A DNA stretch of 64,000 nt from Xylanibacter ruminicola (lineage in GTDB: Bacteria; Bacteroidota; Bacteroidia; Bacteroidales; Bacteroidaceae). The notes under the pieces were generated by a model. The model saw only the letters and a list, made by a program, of their open reading frames with translations, was not told the origin of the DNA and searched no databases. A program made the position numbers and the translations under genes. Position 1 is the stretch's first letter; each line of letters starts with the position of its first letter. This document shows positions 17,708 to 27,675 of this stretch, one piece after another. The stretch lies in NCBI RefSeq assembly GCF_900142525.1, contig NZ_FRBD01000008.1, positions 86,679-150,678 of the forward strand, written 5' to 3'.

Positions 17708-18073
17708 ATGATACAGACAGAATCAAGACTTACAGTAGCTGACAACAGCGGTGCACGCGAGGCTCTCTGCATCCGTGTATTGGGCGGTACCAAGCGCCGT
17801 TATGCCAGCGTAGGTGATATCATCGTTGTGTCTATCAAGAACGCGATCCCTACAAGTGATGTAAAGAAGGGTGCAGTATCAAAGGCTTTGGTTGTTCGCA
17901 CTAAGAAGGAAATCCGTCGTGCTGATGGTTCTTACATCCGCTTCGACGACAATGCCTGCGTACTGCTGAACAATGCAGGTGAGCTCCGCGGTAGCCGTAT
18001 CTTCGGCCCTGTGGCTCGTGAGCTCCGTGCCGTGAATATGAAGGTCGTTTCTTTGGCACCTGAGGTACTTTAA
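17708..18073 (+). CDS. rplN: 50S ribosomal protein L14
   Basis: An interface protein forming bridge B8. It has 121 residues beginning [27 protein letters not shown], the highly conserved N-terminus. It ends in VVSLAPEVL. It is 2 bp behind rpsQ and 21 bp before rplX. Confidence 0.98.
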   Translation: MIQTESRLTVADNSGAREALCIRVLGGTKRRYASVGDIIVVSIKNAIPTSDVKKGAVSKALVVRTKKEIRRADGSYIRFDDNACVLLNNAGELRGSRIFGPVARELRAVNMKVVSLAPEVL

Positions 18074-18094
18074 TAATTTAATTGATTAAAAGAA

Positions 18095-18412
18095 ATGGCA
18101 AAGTTCAATATTAAGAAAAACGATACAGTCATCGTTCTGGCCGGTGAGGACAAGGGCAAGACTGGTAAGGTGCTGAAGGTCCTGACCGACAAGCAGCGCG
18201 CACTCGTTGAGGGCATCAACATGGTGAACAAGAGTGCTAAGCCAAGTGCCAAGAATCCTCAGGGAGGATTTGTGAAGATGGAGGCTCCTATTCACATTTC
18301 AAATATTAGTTTGATTGATCCAAAGAGTGGCAAGGCTACCCGTGTTGCTATCAAGCGCGAGGGCAAGAAGGTCGTTCGTATCGCTAAAAAGTCAGGAGAG
18401 GAGATTAAGTAA
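18095..18412 (+). CDS. rplX: 50S ribosomal protein L24
   Basis: An assembly initiator of the 50S subunit. It has 105 residues. A KOW motif lies at the N-terminus ([23 protein letters not shown], about 7-29). Its stop codon overlaps the rplE start by one base (TAATG), so translation is coupled. Confidence 0.97.
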   Translation: MAKFNIKKNDTVIVLAGEDKGKTGKVLKVLTDKQRALVEGINMVNKSAKPSAKNPQGGFVKMEAPIHISNISLIDPKSGKATRVAIKREGKKVVRIAKKSGEEIK

Positions 18413-18969
18413 TGGCAAATACAGCACAGTTAAAGAAAGAGTACAAGGAGAAGATTGCTCCTGCTCTTCAGAAGCAGTTCAACTACACTTCTGCAATGCA
18501 GATTCCTGTCCTGAAGAAGATTGTAGTAAACCAGGGTCTTGGTGACGCAACTCAGGATAAGAAGATTATCGAGGTAGCCATCAACGAGATTACCGCTATC
18601 TGCGGTCAGAAGGCTGTTGCAACATATTCTAAGAAGGATATTGCAAACTTCAAGCTTCGTAAGAAGATGCCTATCGGTGTTATGGTAACTCTGCGCCGTG
18701 AGCGTATGTACGAGTTCCTTGAGAAGCTCGTTCGCATCGCTCTTCCTCGTATCCGCGACTTCAAGGGTATCGAGAGCAAGTTCGACGGTCGTGGTAACTA
18801 CACACTGGGTATCCAGGAGCAGATTATCTTCCCAGAGATCAATATCGATTCAGTAGACCGCATCCAGGGTATGAACATCACCTTCGTAACATCAGCTCAG
18901 ACTGACGAGGAGGGATTCGCACTGCTCAAGGCTTTCGGTCTTCCATTCAAGAACGCTAAAAACGATTAA
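18412..18969 (+). CDS. rplE: 50S ribosomal protein L5
   Basis: This protein binds 5S rRNA and forms the central-protuberance bridge to S13. It has 185 residues. The segment [26 protein letters not shown] (about 93-118) and the C-terminal [22 protein letters not shown] are typical. It overlaps rplX by one base, and rpsN follows after 5 bp. Confidence 0.97.
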   Translation: MANTAQLKKEYKEKIAPALQKQFNYTSAMQIPVLKKIVVNQGLGDATQDKKIIEVAINEITAICGQKAVATYSKKDIANFKLRKKMPIGVMVTLRRERMYEFLEKLVRIALPRIRDFKGIESKFDGRGNYTLGIQEQIIFPEINIDSVDRIQGMNITFVTSAQTDEEGFALLKAFGLPFKNAKND

Positions 18970-18974
18970 GAGAT

Positions 18975-19277
18975 ATGGCAAAAGAATCAATGAAGGCCCG
19001 CGAGGTAAAGCGCGCTAAGCTCGTTGCTCGTTATGCTGAGAAGCGTGCAGCTCTGAAGAAGGTGATCGCTACTAGCGAGGATCCCGCAGAGGCTTATGAG
19101 GCAGCTCGCAAGTTGCAGAGCATTCCCAAGAACGCTAACCCAATCCGTCTGCACAACCGTTGCAAGATCACAGGTCGTCCAAAGGGATATATGCGTCAGT
19201 TCGGTCTTTCTCGTATCCAGTTCCGTGAGATGGCTTCAAACGGCCTGATCCCTGGAGTAAAGAAGGCTAGCTGGTAA
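18975..19277 (+). CDS. rpsN: 30S ribosomal protein S14, zinc-free form
   Basis: A 30S head protein. It has 100 residues, the long form. The paired CxxC zinc motifs of the short form are missing (a single Cys in [20 protein letters not shown]). The C-terminus [10 protein letters not shown] is the usual one. In organisms with both forms, zinc limitation selects between them; only this zinc-independent one is seen here. Confidence 0.96.
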   Translation: MAKESMKAREVKRAKLVARYAEKRAALKKVIATSEDPAEAYEAARKLQSIPKNANPIRLHNRCKITGRPKGYMRQFGLSRIQFREMASNGLIPGVKKASW

Positions 19278-19320
19278 TCCACTCGATTTAAGCAAAAAGA
19301 GATTTATTAATTTAATATTG

Positions 19321-19335
19321 TCGGGGTAGTCCCGA
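19321..19335 (+). other. Small hairpin upstream of rpsH
   Basis: TCGGG/CCCGA with a 5-nt loop lies in the 78-bp rpsN-rpsH gap, the largest gap in this part of the operon. It has no T-run. S8 represses the spc operon in some bacteria by binding an mRNA helix, but this 5-bp stem is too small to claim as that site. Confidence 0.25.
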
Positions 19336-19355
19336 TTAATTAAAAACTTTATTTT

Positions 19356-19751
19356 ATGACAGATCCAATAGCAGATTATCTGACAAGACTCAGAAACGCC
19401 ATCATGGCACATCACCGTGTCGTAGAGGTTCCTGCGTCAAACTTGAAGAAAGAGATCACTAAGATCCTCTTCGAGAAGGGTTACATCCTGAACTACAAGT
19501 TCATCGAGGATGGTCCTCAGGGTACAATCAAGGTTGCCTTGAAGTACGACCCAGCAACTCGTGAAAACGCCATCAAGTGCCTGAAGCGAGTTTCAACACC
19601 AGGTCTTCGCCAGTATACTGGTTACAAAGACATGCCGAGAGTAATTAACGGACTTGGAATCGCAATCCTTTCCACGTCTAAAGGTGTAATGACAGACAAA
19701 GAGGCCGCAGCCCTGAAGATCGGTGGTGAGGTTCTTTGTTATGTATATTAA
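19356..19751 (+). CDS. rpsH: 30S ribosomal protein S8
   Basis: A primary 16S-binding protein of the platform. It has 131 residues, starting MTDPIADYLTRLRNAIMAHH. The RNA-binding C-terminal motif ILSTSKGVMTDKEAAALKIGGEVLCYVY (about 104-131) is intact. Confidence 0.97.
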   Translation: MTDPIADYLTRLRNAIMAHHRVVEVPASNLKKEITKILFEKGYILNYKFIEDGPQGTIKVALKYDPATRENAIKCLKRVSTPGLRQYTGYKDMPRVINGLGIAILSTSKGVMTDKEAAALKIGGEVLCYVY

Positions 19752-19765
19752 TTGGAGGATAGAAT

Positions 19766-20335
19766 ATGTCAAGAATAGGAAAATTGCCAATTAGTATCCC
19801 TGCAGGCGTTACTGTTGCTCAGGACAAGGACGGTGTTGTTACCGTTAAGGGTCCAAAGGGAGAGCTGACACAGAAGGTTGACCCCTCTATCAAGATGACT
19901 ATCGAGGATGGTCAGGTTAAATTTGAGATCGACGAGAACAGCCCTGTAAATGTTAAGCAGAAGCAGGCTTTCCATGGTCTTTATCGTGCGCTTGTTAATA
20001 ATATGGTTGTAGGCGTAAGCGAAGGTTACAAGAAGGAGATGGAGCTCGTAGGTGTTGGTTACCGTGTATCAAACCAGGGTAACATCATCGAGTTCGCACT
20101 CGGTTATACTCACCCCATCTTCATCCAGCTTCCTCAGGAGGTTAAGGTTGAGACTAAGTCAGAGCGTAACCAGAACCCTCAGATTATCCTCGAGTCATGC
20201 GACAAGCAGCTGCTCGGTCTGATTTGTGCTAAGATTCGTTCTTTCCGTATGCCTGAGCCTTATAAAGGAAAGGGTATTTTGTTCAAGGGTGAGGTTATCC
20301 GTCGCAAGTCGGGTAAGTCAGCATCAGCTAAGTAA
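19766..20335 (+). CDS. rplF: 50S ribosomal protein L6
   Basis: This protein lies near the factor-binding site. It has 189 residues from a duplicated alpha/beta fold. It starts MSRIGKLPISIPAGVTV. The second-repeat signature PEPYKGKGILFKGEVIRRKSGKSA (about 163-186) is complete. A GGAGG precedes the start. Confidence 0.97.
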   Translation: MSRIGKLPISIPAGVTVAQDKDGVVTVKGPKGELTQKVDPSIKMTIEDGQVKFEIDENSPVNVKQKQAFHGLYRALVNNMVVGVSEGYKKEMELVGVGYRVSNQGNIIEFALGYTHPIFIQLPQEVKVETKSERNQNPQIILESCDKQLLGLICAKIRSFRMPEPYKGKGILFKGEVIRRKSGKSASAK

Positions 20336-20354
20336 TTTTAATTGATTTACGATT

Positions 20355-20699
20355 ATGACAACAAAGAAAGTAGAAAGACGAATTAAGATTAAATATAGAA
20401 TTCGTAAGAACGTTTTCGGTACAGCCGAGCGTCCTCGTCTGAGCGTTTTCCGCAGCAACAAGCAGATCTATGCTCAGGTAATCAATGATTTGGAAGGTAA
20501 AACACTTGCTTCTGCATCATCACTTGGTCTTGAGGCTATGCCAAAGATCGAGCAGGCTGAGAAGGTAGGTGAGCTGGTAGCCAAGAAGGCTCAGGAGGCT
20601 GGCGTTACTGCCGTTGTCTTCGACCGTAACGGTTATCTGTATCACGGCCGCGTAAAGTCGCTTGCAGACGCAGCTCGTAAAGGTGGACTTAAATTCTAA
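20355..20699 (+). CDS. rplR: 50S ribosomal protein L18
   Basis: A 5S rRNA-binding protein. It has 114 residues with a basic N-terminus ([16 protein letters not shown]). The core [20 protein letters not shown] and the C-terminal [26 protein letters not shown] are conserved. Confidence 0.97.
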   Translation: MTTKKVERRIKIKYRIRKNVFGTAERPRLSVFRSNKQIYAQVINDLEGKTLASASSLGLEAMPKIEQAEKVGELVAKKAQEAGVTAVVFDRNGYLYHGRVKSLADAARKGGLKF

Positions 20700-20705
20700 A
20701 CGATT

Positions 20706-21218
20706 ATGGCAATGAACAAAGTTAAAATAAGTAGTGACGTAGAGTTGAAAGACAGACTGGTTGCCATCAACCGTGTTACCAAGGTAACAAAGGGAGGTCG
20801 CACCTTTACATTCGCAGCTATCGTAGTTGTCGGCGACGGCAACGGTATCATCGGCTGGGGTCTTGGTAAGGCTGGTGAAGTAACAGCAGCTATCGCCAAG
20901 GGTGTTGAGGCAGCTAAGAAGAATCTTGTTAAAGTTCCTGTACTCAAGGGCACCATCCCTCATGAGATGGAGGCTCGCTTTGGCGGTGCACAGGTATTCC
21001 TGAAGCCAGCTGCTGCTGGTACCGGTCTTGTTGCCGGTGGTGCTATGCGTGCCGTTCTGGAGAGTGTTGGTATTAAGGATGTGCTCGCTAAGTCAAAGGG
21101 CTCATCTAACCCTCACAACCTGGTAAAGGCTACTATCGTAGCTCTGAGCCAGATGCGTGATGCCTACACTGTAGCAGGTACTCGCGGAATCAGTATGGAT
21201 AAAGTATTTAGAGGTTAA
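20706..21218 (+). CDS. rpsE: 30S ribosomal protein S5
   Basis: A decoding-accuracy protein at the back of the 30S. It has 170 residues. The double-stranded RNA-binding N-terminal domain contains [23 protein letters not shown] (about 24-46). The second domain contains [11 protein letters not shown]. An in-frame ATG two codons in (20712) is an alternative start. rpmD follows after 12 bp. Confidence 0.97.
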   Translation: MAMNKVKISSDVELKDRLVAINRVTKVTKGGRTFTFAAIVVVGDGNGIIGWGLGKAGEVTAAIAKGVEAAKKNLVKVPVLKGTIPHEMEARFGGAQVFLKPAAAGTGLVAGGAMRAVLESVGIKDVLAKSKGSSNPHNLVKATIVALSQMRDAYTVAGTRGISMDKVFRG

Positions 21219-21230
21219 GGAGAATAAACT

Positions 21231-21407
21231 ATGGCAACAATTAAGGTAAAGCAGATTAAGAGTAAGATCGGTTATCCAGTAGATCAGAAGCGCACTCTCC
21301 AGGCTCTGGGCCTGCGCAAGATCTCTCAGGTTGTTGAGGTAGAGGACACTCCTTCAATCCGTGGTATGATCCGTAAGGTACACCACCTGGTGACCGTCGT
21401 TGAGTAA
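21231..21407 (+). CDS. rpmD: 50S ribosomal protein L30
   Basis: This is a short gene of 58 codons: [20 protein letters not shown], then [19 protein letters not shown], ending in VHHLVTVVE. The family signature (I..K.G....Q..TL.ALGLRKI) is clear. It is preceded by AAGGAG and sits in the standard place between rpsE and rplO, which confirms it despite its size. Confidence 0.97.
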   Translation: MATIKVKQIKSKIGYPVDQKRTLQALGLRKISQVVEVEDTPSIRGMIRKVHHLVTVVE

Positions 21408-21433
21408 TTAACAATTTAAAAGTAGATTAGATT

Positions 21434-21880
21434 ATGAAACTGAATAATTTAAAGCCGGCTGAGGGTTCTACCCACTCAAGTCGTCGTATCGGTCGCGGAC
21501 CTGGTTCAGGTCTGGGTGGTACTTCTACTCGTGGTCACAAGGGAGCCAAGGCTCGTTCTGGTTATAAGAGAAAGATTGGTTTCGAAGGTGGTCAGATGCC
21601 TCTCCAGCGCCGTGTTCCAAAGGCTGGTTTCAAGAACATCAACCACAAGGAGTACTTTGCAGTTAACCTCTCTACACTTCAGAAGCTTGCTGAGGAGAAG
21701 AACCTCACCAAGATCGGAATTGCAGAGCTTATTGCTGCCGGTCTTACCAATGGCAAGGAGCTGGTAAAGGTTCTTGGCAACGGTGAGCTGAAGGCTAAGG
21801 TTGACGTAGAGGCTAACGCTTTCTCAAAGACTGCTGAAGAGGCAATCAAGGCAGTAGGTGGTAACGCAACAAAAATCTAA
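21434..21880 (+). CDS. rplO: 50S ribosomal protein L15
   Basis: A late-assembly protein. It has 148 residues. The Gly/Arg-rich N-terminus GRGPGSGLGGTSTRGHKGAKARSG lies at about 20-43, with the folded C-terminal domain after about 70. secY follows after 8 bp, the conserved order. Confidence 0.97.
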   Translation: MKLNNLKPAEGSTHSSRRIGRGPGSGLGGTSTRGHKGAKARSGYKRKIGFEGGQMPLQRRVPKAGFKNINHKEYFAVNLSTLQKLAEEKNLTKIGIAELIAAGLTNGKELVKVLGNGELKAKVDVEANAFSKTAEEAIKAVGGNATKI

Positions 21881-21888
21881 CATTAAAA

Positions 21889-23229
21889 ATGAAGAAGTTA
21901 ATAGAGACACTGAAGAACATTTGGAAGATTGAGGACCTGCGCCAGCGCATCCTCATCACTCTCCTGTTCGTAGCAATTTATCGTTTTGGTTCGTTTGTGG
22001 TACTTCCTGGTATCAATCCAGCCATGTTAAGCCAACTGCAGTCACAGACTGCCGGCGGTCTGATGTCATTGCTCGATATGTTCTCCGGTGGTGCATTCTC
22101 CAACGCGTCTATTTTTGCGCTTGGAATCATGCCTTACATCTCTGCTTCTATCGTAATGCAGCTTCTTGCTGTCGCTGTTCCCTACGTTCAGAAAATGCAG
22201 CGTGAGGGTGAGAGCGGCCGCAAGAAGATCAGCATGTACACCCGCTGGCTCACTGTAGCCATCCTGATGTTCCAGGCACCGGGGTACTTGATGAACCTGA
22301 AGATGACTTCGGGAGCTGCTCTGGCAACAGGTATCTCTTGGTCATACTTCATGGTTCCTGCTGTCATCATCCTTGCTGCAGGTAGTATGTTCATCCTGTG
22401 GCTCGGTGAGCGCATTACGGATAAGGGTATAGGTAATGGTATCTCGCTGATTATTATGATCGGTATCATCGCCCGCCTGCCTCAGGCTTTCATCCAGGAG
22501 GTTAGCTCGCGTTTCACCGCTATCACTGGTGGTGGACTGGTTATGTTCTTGGTCGAGATCATCATTCTCTATGCAGTTGTTTGCGCATCTATTGTTCTGG
22601 TTCAGGGCGTTCGCAAAGTGCCCGTTCAGTATGCAAAGCGCCTCGTAGGTAATAAGCAGGTAGGTGGTGCACGTCAGTATATCCCACTGAAGCTGTTCGC
22701 TGCCAACGTGATGCCAATCATCTTTGCTCAGGCACTGATGTTCATTCCGTTGACTATCGTTCAGTATTCAGCTCCTGAAAATGCAAGTTGGTTCGTTCGC
22801 ACGATGCTCGATCATCACAGCTGGACCTACAACATCATTTTCGCTGTATTGATCATCGCCTTTACTTATTTCTATACAGCTATCACTCTGAATCCTACTC
22901 AGATGGCTGAGGATATGAAGCGTAACAATGGTTTCATCCCTGGCGTTAAGCCTGGTAAGGAGACCGCTGAGTATATCGATACAGTCATGTCTCGTATCAC
23001 TCTTCCCGGTTCATTGTTTATTGCTTTCATCGCTATTATGCCTGCTCTCGCAGGTTTGCTGAATGTTCAGGATGCGTTCTCTCAGTTCTTCGGTGGAACA
23101 TCTCTGCTGATTCTTGTTGGTGTAGTACTTGATACACTTGCACAGATCGAGAGTCACCTGCTGATGCGTCACTATGATGGCCTGCTCAGTTCTGGTCGTA
23201 TTCATGGACGTGGAATGGCTGCTTATTAA
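21889..23229 (+). CDS. secY: Protein translocase subunit SecY
   Basis: This is the channel subunit of the SecYEG translocon in the inner membrane. It has 446 residues and ten predicted membrane helices. The plug/TM2 region (GIMPYISASIVMQLL, about 78-92) and the cytosolic loops that bind ribosome and SecA (KRNNGFIPGVKPGKETAEYID, about 344-364) are present. It exports the many envelope proteins encoded elsewhere in the window. It is 8 bp behind rplO and 6 bp before map. Confidence 0.98.
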   Translation: MKKLIETLKNIWKIEDLRQRILITLLFVAIYRFGSFVVLPGINPAMLSQLQSQTAGGLMSLLDMFSGGAFSNASIFALGIMPYISASIVMQLLAVAVPYVQKMQREGESGRKKISMYTRWLTVAILMFQAPGYLMNLKMTSGAALATGISWSYFMVPAVIILAAGSMFILWLGERITDKGIGNGISLIIMIGIIARLPQAFIQEVSSRFTAITGGGLVMFLVEIIILYAVVCASIVLVQGVRKVPVQYAKRLVGNKQVGGARQYIPLKLFAANVMPIIFAQALMFIPLTIVQYSAPENASWFVRTMLDHHSWTYNIIFAVLIIAFTYFYTAITLNPTQMAEDMKRNNGFIPGVKPGKETAEYIDTVMSRITLPGSLFIAFIAIMPALAGLLNVQDAFSQFFGGTSLLILVGVVLDTLAQIESHLLMRHYDGLLSSGRIHGRGMAAY

Positions 23230-23235
23230 TCTTCT

Positions 23236-24036
23236 ATGAAGATATTCCTGAAGACTGAAGATGAAATAGAGCTGATGCGCCAGGCTAACCAACTCGTTGG
23301 TCGTACGCTTGGTGAATTGGCAAAACATATTAAGCCTGGTATAACGACCCTCCAGTTGGATAAGATAGCGGACGAGTTCATTAGAGATAATGGTGCTATC
23401 CCAACTTTCAAGGGTTTCCCCAATCCATATGGAGGGCCGTTTCCTGCCAGCATCTGCACATCGGTGAATGATGTAGTCGTACATGGTGTGCCCAATGCAG
23501 AGACAGTTCTGAAAGAGGGTGACATTATATCTGTAGACTGCGGAACACTGTTGAATGGCTTTAACGGAGACTCTTGTTACACATTCTGTGTAGGCGAGGT
23601 GTCGGACGAAGTCAAACAATTGCTGAAGACAACCAAAGAGTCGCTTTACCTTGGTATCAAGAATGCCGTAGCGGGTAATCATCTTGGTGACATCAGCAGT
23701 GCAGTGCAGGAACACTGTGAGGCACAGAAGTACGGCATCGTGCGCGAGCTTACCGGTCATGGTATCGGTCGCGACATGCACGAAGATCCACAGGTGCCTA
23801 ACTATGGTAGGAGAGGTAATGGTATCATGCTGAAAGCCGGTATGTGTTTAGCTATAGAGCCTATGGTAACTATGGGTAATCGCGCTATCTGGATGGATGC
23901 TGACCGCTGGACAATACGTACTCGTGACGGTAAGCCAGCTGCTCATTTCGAGCATACCATCGCTGTTAGAAAAGGTCAGGCTGAAATCCTGTCTTCTTTC
24001 GAAGAAGTTGAAAAACTAGAAGGTAATATTTATTAA
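23236..24036 (+). CDS. map: Type I methionine aminopeptidase
   Basis: This cytosolic dinuclear-metal enzyme removes the initiator Met from nascent proteins. It has 266 residues. The five metal ligands are visible in order: Asp in IISVDCG, Asp in NGDSCYTF, His in ELTGHGIGRDMHEDP, Glu in CLAIEPMV and Glu in HFEHTIAV. There is no N-terminal extension, so it is type Ia. Its location between secY and infA is usual for Bacteroidetes. Confidence 0.97.
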   Translation: MKIFLKTEDEIELMRQANQLVGRTLGELAKHIKPGITTLQLDKIADEFIRDNGAIPTFKGFPNPYGGPFPASICTSVNDVVVHGVPNAETVLKEGDIISVDCGTLLNGFNGDSCYTFCVGEVSDEVKQLLKTTKESLYLGIKNAVAGNHLGDISSAVQEHCEAQKYGIVRELTGHGIGRDMHEDPQVPNYGRRGNGIMLKAGMCLAIEPMVTMGNRAIWMDADRWTIRTRDGKPAAHFEHTIAVRKGQAEILSSFEEVEKLEGNIY

Positions 24037-24045
24037 AAATACTGT

Positions 24046-24264
24046 ATGGCAAAGCAATCCGCTATTGAGCAGGACGGAACAATTGTAGAGTCGTTGTCGA
24101 ATGCGATGTTCCGAGTAGAACTTGAAAATGGAGTCCAGATAATTGCGCATATCTCTGGTAAGATGAGAATGCACTATATCAAGATCCTCCCCGGAGATAA
24201 GGTTAAGGTGGAGATGAGTCCATATGACCTGACAAAGGGACGAATTGTATTCAGATACAAATAA
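24046..24264 (+). CDS. infA: Translation initiation factor IF-1
   Basis: This small OB-fold protein blocks the A site during initiation. It has 72 residues, the standard length: [21 protein letters not shown]1-like motif [18 protein letters not shown], and ending GRIVFRYK. It lies 9 bp after map and 15 bp before rpmJ. Confidence 0.98.
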   Translation: MAKQSAIEQDGTIVESLSNAMFRVELENGVQIIAHISGKMRMHYIKILPGDKVKVEMSPYDLTKGRIVFRYK

Positions 24265-24279
24265 ACAATTTGAATTAAT

Positions 24280-24396
24280 ATGAAGACAAGAGCATCATTG
24301 AAGAAGCGTACCCCAGACTGCAAAATCGTACGTCGTAAGGGCCGCCTGTTCGTTATCAACAAGAAGAACCCAAAGTATAAAATGCGTCAGGGTTAA
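24280..24396 (+). CDS. rpmJ: 50S ribosomal protein L36, zinc-free form
   Basis: A gene of 38 codons: [20 protein letters not shown], then [18 protein letters not shown]. The C-terminal PKYKMRQG and overall pattern are diagnostic. Only one of the four usual zinc-binding Cys/His positions is kept (Cys14), so this is the zinc-independent variant, in line with the zinc-free S14 in this operon. The position after infA is conserved. Confidence 0.95.
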   Translation: MKTRASLKKRTPDCKIVRRKGRLFVINKKNPKYKMRQG

Positions 24397-24414
24397 TGTT
24401 AAATAAGCATAAAA

Positions 24415-24447
24415 TTGCGGAGAATTGAAAAATTCTTCGTACCTTTG
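24415..24447 (+). promoter_or_regulatory. Internal promoter before rpsM
   Basis: TTG at 24415-24417 and TACCTTTG at 24440-24447 are separated by 22 bp, slightly longer than ideal. The 112-bp rpmJ-rpsM gap is wide for this operon, supporting a second start for rpsM-rpsK-rpsD-rpoA-rplQ. Confidence 0.7.
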
Positions 24448-24508
24448 CATGCTTTTTAGCGAGAAATGTAATTTTTAAAGTAATTTATTTTTATCTTTTT
24501 AATTAACA

Positions 24509-24889
24509 ATGGCAATAAGAATTGTTGGAGTAGATTTGCCCCAGAATAAGCGTGGCGAAATCGCATTGACTTATATCTATGGTATAGGTCGAAGTAGTTC
24601 AGCAAAGATATTGGACAAGGCAGGTGTCAGCCGTGACCTGAAGGTTAGCGAGTGGACTGACGACCAGGCAGCCAAAATCCGTGAAATTATCGGCGCTGAA
24701 TTCAAAGTAGAAGGTGATCTCCGTTCAGAGATCCAGTTGAATATCAAGCGACTGATGGATATTGGTTGCTATCGTGGCGTACGTCATCGTAACGGTCTTC
24801 CCGTTCGCGGTCAGAGCACCAAAAATAATGCTCGTACTCGTAAGGGTAAGAAGAAGACTGTTGCTAATAAGAAGAAGGCTACGAAGTAA
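24509..24889 (+). CDS. rpsM: 30S ribosomal protein S13
   Basis: A head protein forming bridges to L5. It has 126 residues. The helix-two-turn-helix portion is near the N-terminus ([20 protein letters not shown]). The signature [25 protein letters not shown] lies at about 91-115, followed by a Lys-rich tail. It is the first gene of the alpha-operon block. Confidence 0.97.
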   Translation: MAIRIVGVDLPQNKRGEIALTYIYGIGRSSSAKILDKAGVSRDLKVSEWTDDQAAKIREIIGAEFKVEGDLRSEIQLNIKRLMDIGCYRGVRHRNGLPVRGQSTKNNARTRKGKKKTVANKKKATK

Positions 24890-24935
24890 TTCCTAAATTA
24901 AACATTAAACATTAAAGAATTAAAGTTTAAGAATT

Positions 24936-25325
24936 ATGGCAAAGAAAACAGTCACTTCAAAGAAGAGAAACGTGAGAGTAAACGCTATCGGCCAGCTCCA
25001 CGTTCACAGTTCTTTTAATAATATTATTGTGTCGCTGGCTAACGACGAGGGTCAGATCATCTCTTGGTCATCAGCTGGTAAGATGGGCTTCCGTGGCTCT
25101 AAGAAGAATACTCCTTATGCTGCTCAGATGGCTGCTGAGGATTGTGCTAAGGTTGCTTACGACCTGGGTCTTCGCAAGGTTAAGGCTTATGTTAAGGGTC
25201 CCGGTAACGGTCGTGAGTCTGCTATCCGTGCTATCCACGGTGCTGGTATCGAGGTTATGGAGATTATCGATGTAACTCCACTGCCACACAACGGATGTCG
25301 TCCTCCAAAGCGTCGTCGCGTATAA
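24936..25325 (+). CDS. rpsK: 30S ribosomal protein S11
   Basis: A platform protein close to the mRNA exit. It has 129 residues. [18 protein letters not shown] at about 18-35 and the C-terminal [18 protein letters not shown] are the family signatures. Confidence 0.97.
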   Translation: MAKKTVTSKKRNVRVNAIGQLHVHSSFNNIIVSLANDEGQIISWSSAGKMGFRGSKKNTPYAAQMAAEDCAKVAYDLGLRKVKAYVKGPGNGRESAIRAIHGAGIEVMEIIDVTPLPHNGCRPPKRRRV

Positions 25326-25365
25326 TTATTAGAAGGATTATTAAGAAGAAACATATTTTATTATT

Positions 25366-25974
25366 ATGGCAAGATATTTAGGACCGAAATCAAAAATTGC
25401 GCGTCGTTTTGGTGAGCCCATCTTCGGCGCAGACAAAGTTTTGTCTAGGAGAAACTTCCCTCCTGGACAGCATGGCAACAACCGTCGTCGTAAGATGTCT
25501 GAGTATGCCGTCATGCTGGCAGAGAAGCAGAAGGCCAAGTATACTTATGGAGTACTTGAGCGTCAGTTCCGTAATATGTTCGAAAAGGCTGCTAAGGCCG
25601 AGGGTATCACCGGTGAGGTTCTGCTCCAGAACCTCGAGAGTCGTCTTGACAACGTAGTGTTCCGTCTTGGTATTGCTCCTACCCGCGCTGCTGCTCGTCA
25701 GCTCGTTGGTCACAAGCACATTACCGTTGATGGTCAGGTTGTTAATATCCCTTCTTATGCTGTTAAGCCTGGTCAGGTAGTTGCTGTTCGTGAGAAGTCT
25801 AAGTCTCTTGAGGTTATTGAGGCTGCTCTTGCAGGTTTCAATCACAGCAAGTATCCTTGGATCGAGTGGGATGAGAATGTTAAGGGCGGTAAGTTCCTGC
25901 ACAAGCCAGAGCGCGCTGACATCCCCGAGAATATTAAGGAACAGTTAATCGTTGAGTTGTACTCTAAGAACTAA
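25366..25974 (+). CDS. rpsD: 30S ribosomal protein S4
   Basis: A primary 16S-binding assembly protein. It has 202 residues. The N-terminal zinc-finger Cys residues of some S4 proteins are missing ([20 protein letters not shown]). The S4 RNA-binding domain lies at about 92-155 ([33 protein letters not shown]). S4 represses the alpha operon in some bacteria; no such site is claimed here. Confidence 0.97.
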   Translation: MARYLGPKSKIARRFGEPIFGADKVLSRRNFPPGQHGNNRRRKMSEYAVMLAEKQKAKYTYGVLERQFRNMFEKAAKAEGITGEVLLQNLESRLDNVVFRLGIAPTRAAARQLVGHKHITVDGQVVNIPSYAVKPGQVVAVREKSKSLEVIEAALAGFNHSKYPWIEWDENVKGGKFLHKPERADIPENIKEQLIVELYSKN

Positions 25975-25988
25975 AATCATTTAAATTA

Positions 25989-26981
25989 ATGGCGATATTA
26001 GCATTTCAAAAACCCGATAAAGTCGTAATGTTGGAGGCCAACGACAAGTTCGGCAAGTTCGAATTTCGTCCTTTGGAGCCCGGCTTTGGTGTAACCATTG
26101 GTAACGCCCTGCGCCGCATTCTACTTTCATCACTCGAGGGTTATGCTATCAATACCATCCGTATTGCTGGTGTTGAGCATGAATTCTCTTCAGTTCCCGG
26201 TGTAAAGGAAGATGTAACCAACATTATCTTGAATCTGAAGCAAGTTCGATTCAAGCAAGTAGTAGAAGAATTCGAGAACGAGAAAGTCAGTATCACGGTC
26301 GAGAATTCTACCGAATTCAAAGCCGCTGACATCGGCAAGTATCTGACTGGATTTGAAGTGTTAAATCCCGATTTGGTGATTTGTCATTTAGATTCCAAAG
26401 CATCGATGCAGATTGATCTTACAATCAACAAAGGTCGCGGATATGTTCCCGCTGATGAGAATCGCGAGTTCTGCACCGACGTGAATGTAATTGCAATCGA
26501 TTCTATTTACACTCCGATCCGTAACGTAAAGTACACTGTTGAGCCATATCGCGTTGAACAGAAGACTGACTATGACAAGTTGGTACTCGAGGTTACTACG
26601 GACGGTTCCATTCACCCAAAGGACGCTCTGAAAGAGGCTGCCAAGATTCTTATCTATCACTTCATGCTGTTCTCTGACGAGAAGATCTCTCTTGAGACTT
26701 CAGAGACTGAGAGCAATCAGGAGTTCGATGAGGAAATCCTGCACATGCGCCAGCTGCTTAAGACTCGTCTCGTTGACATGAACCTCTCAGTTCGTGCCCT
26801 CAACTGCCTCAAGGCTGCTGATGTTGAGACTCTTGGCGATCTGGTACAGTATAATAAGACTGACCTCCTGAAGTTCCGTAACTTTGGTAAGAAATCGCTC
26901 ACTGAGCTTGATGATTTGCTCGAGAGTCTGAATCTGTCGTTTGGAACTGATATTTCAAAATACAAACTGGACAGAGAGTAA
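25989..26981 (+). CDS. rpoA: RNA polymerase subunit alpha
   Basis: This subunit seeds assembly of the polymerase core and contacts upstream DNA and activators. It has 330 residues. The N-terminal assembly domain includes [23 protein letters not shown] (about 34-56). The C-terminal domain includes [22 protein letters not shown] and [19 protein letters not shown] (about 260-320). Start at ATG 25989 after an A-rich leader. Confidence 0.98.
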   Translation: MAILAFQKPDKVVMLEANDKFGKFEFRPLEPGFGVTIGNALRRILLSSLEGYAINTIRIAGVEHEFSSVPGVKEDVTNIILNLKQVRFKQVVEEFENEKVSITVENSTEFKAADIGKYLTGFEVLNPDLVICHLDSKASMQIDLTINKGRGYVPADENREFCTDVNVIAIDSIYTPIRNVKYTVEPYRVEQKTDYDKLVLEVTTDGSIHPKDALKEAAKILIYHFMLFSDEKISLETSETESNQEFDEEILHMRQLLKTRLVDMNLSVRALNCLKAADVETLGDLVQYNKTDLLKFRNFGKKSLTELDDLLESLNLSFGTDISKYKLDRE

Positions 26982-27011
26982 TCTCCTGCCCAATAAAAGT
27001 ACAAAAGAAAA

Positions 27012-27512
27012 ATGAGACATAATAAGAAATTCAATCATCTCGGTCGTACTGCATCTCACCGCAGTGCCATGCTCGCTAACATGGCTATCTCTCTGATCAT
27101 GCACAAAAGAATCACTACGACCGTTGCAAAGGCTAAGGCCCTGAAGAAGTATGTAGAGCCCCTTATCACTAAGGCTAAGGAGGATTCTACCAACTCTCGT
27201 CGTGTAGTATTCAGCTACCTTCAGAACAAGGACGCTATCAAGGAGCTCTTCTCAACTGTAAGTGAGAAGGTTGGTGATCGTCCCGGTGGATACACTCGTA
27301 TCATCAAGCTCGGTACTCGTCAGGGTGACGCCGCTCAGGTTTGCTTCATCGAGCTCGTAGACTTTGATCCAGAAATGGCAAAGGATACTAAGAAGAAGAC
27401 AACCCGTCGTTCACGCAAGTCAGCTCCAAAGGCTGAGGCAGCTGCTGAGGCTCCTGTAGCTGAGGAGGCTAAGGCTGAGGCTCCCGCTGCTGAAGAGGCA
27501 AAGGCTGAGTAA
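27012..27512 (+). CDS. rplQ: 50S ribosomal protein L17 with acidic/Ala-rich tail
   Basis: A tunnel-exit protein. It has 166 residues: the L17 core takes the first 115 or so ([25 protein letters not shown]; ending [12 protein letters not shown]), then a low-complexity extension ([22 protein letters not shown] followed by repeated EEAKAEAPA). Such tails are common on Bacteroidetes L17. It is the last gene of the superoperon, followed by a terminator. Confidence 0.97.
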   Translation: MRHNKKFNHLGRTASHRSAMLANMAISLIMHKRITTTVAKAKALKKYVEPLITKAKEDSTNSRRVVFSYLQNKDAIKELFSTVSEKVGDRPGGYTRIIKLGTRQGDAAQVCFIELVDFDPEMAKDTKKKTTRRSRKSAPKAEAAAEAPVAEEAKAEAPAAEEAKAE

Positions 27513-27545
27513 TAGTTAGAATTTTTAATTCTCATATATGGATAG

Positions 27546-27578
27546 AGCTCGCATCTTAAGGTGCGGGCTTTATTTTTT
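27546..27578 (+). terminator. Terminator of the ribosomal superoperon
   Basis: AGCTCGCATC (27546-27555) pairs with GGTGCGGGCT (27560-27569) around a TTAA loop, with two G-T pairs, followed by TTATTTTTT. It lies 33 bp after the rplQ stop. Confidence 0.88.
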
Positions 27579-27579
27579 A

Positions 27580-27643
27580 GGGATTCCCCTATATATTTTG
27601 GGGGGAATTCCCTTTTTTATTTGTTGAAGTCTTGTTATCTTTG
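27580..27643 (+). promoter_or_regulatory. Promoter region of the glycine-zipper lipoprotein
   Basis: TATCTTTG at 27636-27643 is a perfect -7 box 32 bp before the ATG. No good -33 element is present. Just upstream, GGGATTCCCC (27580-27589) and GGGGAATTCCC (27602-27612) form a near-perfect inverted repeat that could be an operator in place of the -33 element. Confidence 0.5.
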
Positions 27644-27675
27644 CAGCGTGAATTAATAATAATAGGTTTAAGGTT

